From: Xanthomonas theicola
GTDB taxonomy: Bacteria; Pseudomonadota; Gammaproteobacteria; Xanthomonadales; Xanthomonadaceae
Direction of reading: 5' to 3'
NCBI RefSeq assembly: GCF_014236795.1
Contig: NZ_CP049017.1
Location: 2,334,001 to 2,398,000, forward strand
Length of the DNA stretch: 64,000 bases
Below are positions 62,401-64,000 of the stretch, piece after piece. Numbering within the stretch: position 1 is the first letter of the stretch; each line of letters opens with the position of its first letter. The notes below the pieces were generated by a model. That model saw only the letters and a program-made list of their open reading frames with translations. It searched no databases and was not told the DNA's origin. Both the position numbers and the translations under genes were made by a program.

Positions 62401-62946
62401 ATGGCCCTCACCGCCACCCTCCGCAAGGCCGAGCTGCAGATTTCCGACATGGACCGCGGCTACTACGCGGCGCATGCGCTGACCCTGGCCCAGCACCCGT
62501 CCGAGACCGACCAGCGGCTGATGGCGCGGCTGCTGACCTTCGCCCTGTACGCCGAGGAGCGCCTGCTGTTCGGCAAGGGCCTGAGCAGCGACGACGAGCC
62601 GGACCTGTGGCGGATGGACTACACCGGCGCAATCGAGCAGTGGATCGAGGTCGGCCAACCCGACGAATCGCGCATCCGCAAGGCCTGCGGCCGCGCCCGC
62701 GCGGTGATCGTGGCCAACTACGGCGGCCGCGCCGCGGACCTGTGGTGGGAAAAGAACGCTTCCGCGCTGCTCAAGCTCAGGCCGCTGCAGGTGATCGACC
62801 TGCCCGGCGACGCAGTCGCCGCGGCCGCCGAGCTGATCCAGCGCAGCATGCGCTTCGACGTGGTGATCCAGGACGGCGAAGTGCAGCTGCTCGGCGACGA
62901 CGGCAGCGTCGTCTTCACCCCGACGGTGCGCAAAGCCGCGGCATGA
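62401..62946 (+). CDS. yaeQ: YaeQ family protein
   Basis: A 181-residue protein with the YaeQ fold (PD-(D/E)XK-like): MALTATLRKAELQISDMDRG, YYAAHALTLAQHPSETDQRLMARLL, DEPDLWRMDYTGAIEQWIEVGQPDESRIRKA, and YGGRAADLWWEKN. Its role is uncertain; enterobacterial members suppress loss of the RfaH antiterminator. The stop overlaps the start of the next gene (ATGA), so the two are translationally coupled. Confidence 0.92.
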   Translation: MALTATLRKAELQISDMDRGYYAAHALTLAQHPSETDQRLMARLLTFALYAEERLLFGKGLSSDDEPDLWRMDYTGAIEQWIEVGQPDESRIRKACGRARAVIVANYGGRAADLWWEKNASALLKLRPLQVIDLPGDAVAAAAELIQRSMRFDVVIQDGEVQLLGDDGSVVFTPTVRKAAA

Positions 62947-64000
62947 GCGCGCGCGCCGAGCCCTTCCGCGTCGACGTCGCGGTCATCGGCGCCGGCGCCG
63001 CCGGGCTGATGTGTGCGCTGACCGCCGGCCGCCGCGGGCGCAGCGTGCGGGTGATCGAGCACGCCAACAAGGTCGGCAAGAAGATCCTGATGTCCGGCGG
63101 CGGGCGCTGCAACTTCACCAACACCGGCACCGGTCCGGACAACTTCCTGTCCGCCAACCCGCACTTCTGCAAGTCGGCGCTGGCGCGCTACCGCCCGGCC
63201 GATTTCGTCGGGATGGTCGAGCGCCATGCCATCGCCTACCACGAAAAGGAACTGGGCCAGTTGTTCTGCGACATCTCCTCCAAGCAGATCGTGCGCATGC
63301 TGGTGGACGAGTGCGAGGCGGCCGGGGTGACGATCCGCGCCCAATGCAGCGTGCGCGGCGTGGAACGCGGCAGCGAGGGTTTCCGCATCGACAGCGACGA
63401 CGGCCCGGTGCACGCCGCCTCGCTGGTCGTGGCCAGCGGCGGACTGTCCATCCCCAGCCTGGGCGCCAGCGGCTTCGGCTACGAACTGGCCCGCCAGTTC
63501 GGCCATGCAGTGCTGCCGACCCGCGCCGGGCTGGTACCACTGACCCTCAGCGGCAAGCACCAGGAGCGGCTGCAGGACCTGTCCGGACTGGCGCTGCCGG
63601 TCGAAGCCAGTTGCAACGGCGCCAGCTTCCGCAATTCCATGCTGATCACCCACCGCGGCATCAGCGGCCCGGCGATCCTGCAGATCTCCTCGTACTGGCA
63701 GCCGGGCGACGACCTGCGCCTGGACCTGCTGCCCGGGCACGACGCGGACGCCTGGCTGCGCGCGCGCAAGCGTCTGCGAGGCGGCGCCGAGCTGCGCACG
63801 GTGCTCGCCGAGGCGATGCCGCGCCGCTTCGCGCAGCGGCTGTGCGAGGCGTGGCTGCCGGACAAGCCGGTGCGCCAGCTGGACGAACCGCAACTGCGCG
63901 CCGCCGCCGCCCTGCTCGGCGCCTGGCCGCTGGTGGCCAGCGGTACCGAGGGCTACCGCACCGCCGAAGTCACACTGGGAGGCGTGGACACCGGCCAGGT
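62943..64000 (+). CDS. HI0933/YhiN-family flavoprotein (NAD(P)/FAD-dependent oxidoreductase), 3' end outside the window
   Basis: The first 352 residues are present. The N-terminal FAD-binding site DVAVIGAGAAGLMCALTAGRRG is followed by IEHANKVGKKILMSGGGRCNFTNTG, a signature of the HI0933 family, and later by LVVASGGLSIPSLGASGFGYELARQFGH and LITHRGISGPAILQISSYW. Family members are about 390-410 residues and bind FAD; the substrate is not known. It overlaps yaeQ by four bases. Confidence 0.93.
   Translation, partial: MSARAEPFRVDVAVIGAGAAGLMCALTAGRRGRSVRVIEHANKVGKKILMSGGGRCNFTNTGTGPDNFLSANPHFCKSALARYRPADFVGMVERHAIAYHEKELGQLFCDISSKQIVRMLVDECEAAGVTIRAQCSVRGVERGSEGFRIDSDDGPVHAASLVVASGGLSIPSLGASGFGYELARQFGHAVLPTRAGLVPLTLSGKHQERLQDLSGLALPVEASCNGASFRNSMLITHRGISGPAILQISSYWQPGDDLRLDLLPGHDADAWLRARKRLRGGAELRTVLAEAMPRRFAQRLCEAWLPDKPVRQLDEPQLRAAAALLGAWPLVASGTEGYRTAEVTLGGVDTGQ

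Overview
The window is chromosomal DNA from a GC-rich gammaproteobacterium of the family Xanthomonadaceae, most likely a Xanthomonas. The grounds are the housekeeping order yceD-rpmF-fabH-fabD-fabG-acpP-fabF-pabB-mltG-tmk-holB-pilZ, the order gmk-rpoZ-spoT-ridA-recG, the xanthomonad type of transposases, and dispersed repeats of the GTGGGAGCGACTTCAGTCGCGA and (GGGACTC)n types. The species is not decidable from this sequence. Remarkably many genes are broken, by insertion sequences, frameshifts or in-frame amber codons, while all core genes are intact.

Layout. 1-8 kb: remnant of a coiled-coil/membrane protein, a small exported protein, a MASE1 sensor gene with an internal stop, the molybdate importer modABC, a flavin-reductase-like protein, and a BlaI/BlaR1-type regulatory pair with a TonB-like tail. 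8-13 kb: a CoA-transferase family protein, a scrap of an M23 peptidase, and a DUF3348-DUF802 operon whose second protein looks like a MotA/TolQ/ZorA-type motor subunit fused to DUF2894. 13-17 kb: transketolase and a dicarboxylate/amino-acid symporter. 17-25 kb: a decayed accessory region with a truncated GFSRGA-type (Tle1/DUF2235) effector, IS5, IS630 and IS3 remnants, a GtrB-like glycosyltransferase tail, maf, conjugation remnants (TrbI, DUF2274) and a rearranged tyrosine integrase abutting guaA. This looks like the wreck of an integrative element at the 3' end of guaA.

25-41 kb: guaA, guaB, folD, DUF1244, an IS, tRNA-Val(CAC), then the pilZ-holB-tmk-mltG-pabB-fab-rpmF-yceD cluster. 41-44 kb: remnant of a restriction-modification locus (XRE controller plus broken methylase-like gene) hit by an IS5-type and an IS200-type element. 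44-53 kb: gltA, rpmE2, a nucleoside hydrolase, recG, ridA, spoT, rpoZ and gmk. 53-58.6 kb: nested insertion sequences, with an IS5 element sitting inside an IS3 element that itself lies against an older IS5 scrap and a broken effector-like gene. 58.6-64 kb: an esterase-like lipoprotein, a GST, a cold-shock protein, two truncated genes joined head to tail (RluA-type synthase and a secreted protein), yaeQ and an HI0933-family flavoprotein running off the window end.

The most interesting signals are: (1) the apparent in-frame fusion of the motor-like DUF802 protein with DUF2894 and absence of an OmpA/MotB-like partner; (2) GGGACTC heptad arrays placed, always in the same orientation, at the 3' ends of five genes, three times as inverted pairs spanning an intergenic gap, once abutting the guaA start codon; (3) an integrase gene with an inverted internal segment beside a set of TACCGTCA repeats next to guaA; (4) loss of two antibacterial-effector-like genes through IS activity; (5) a BlaR1-like protein whose zinc HExxH motif reads RExxH.
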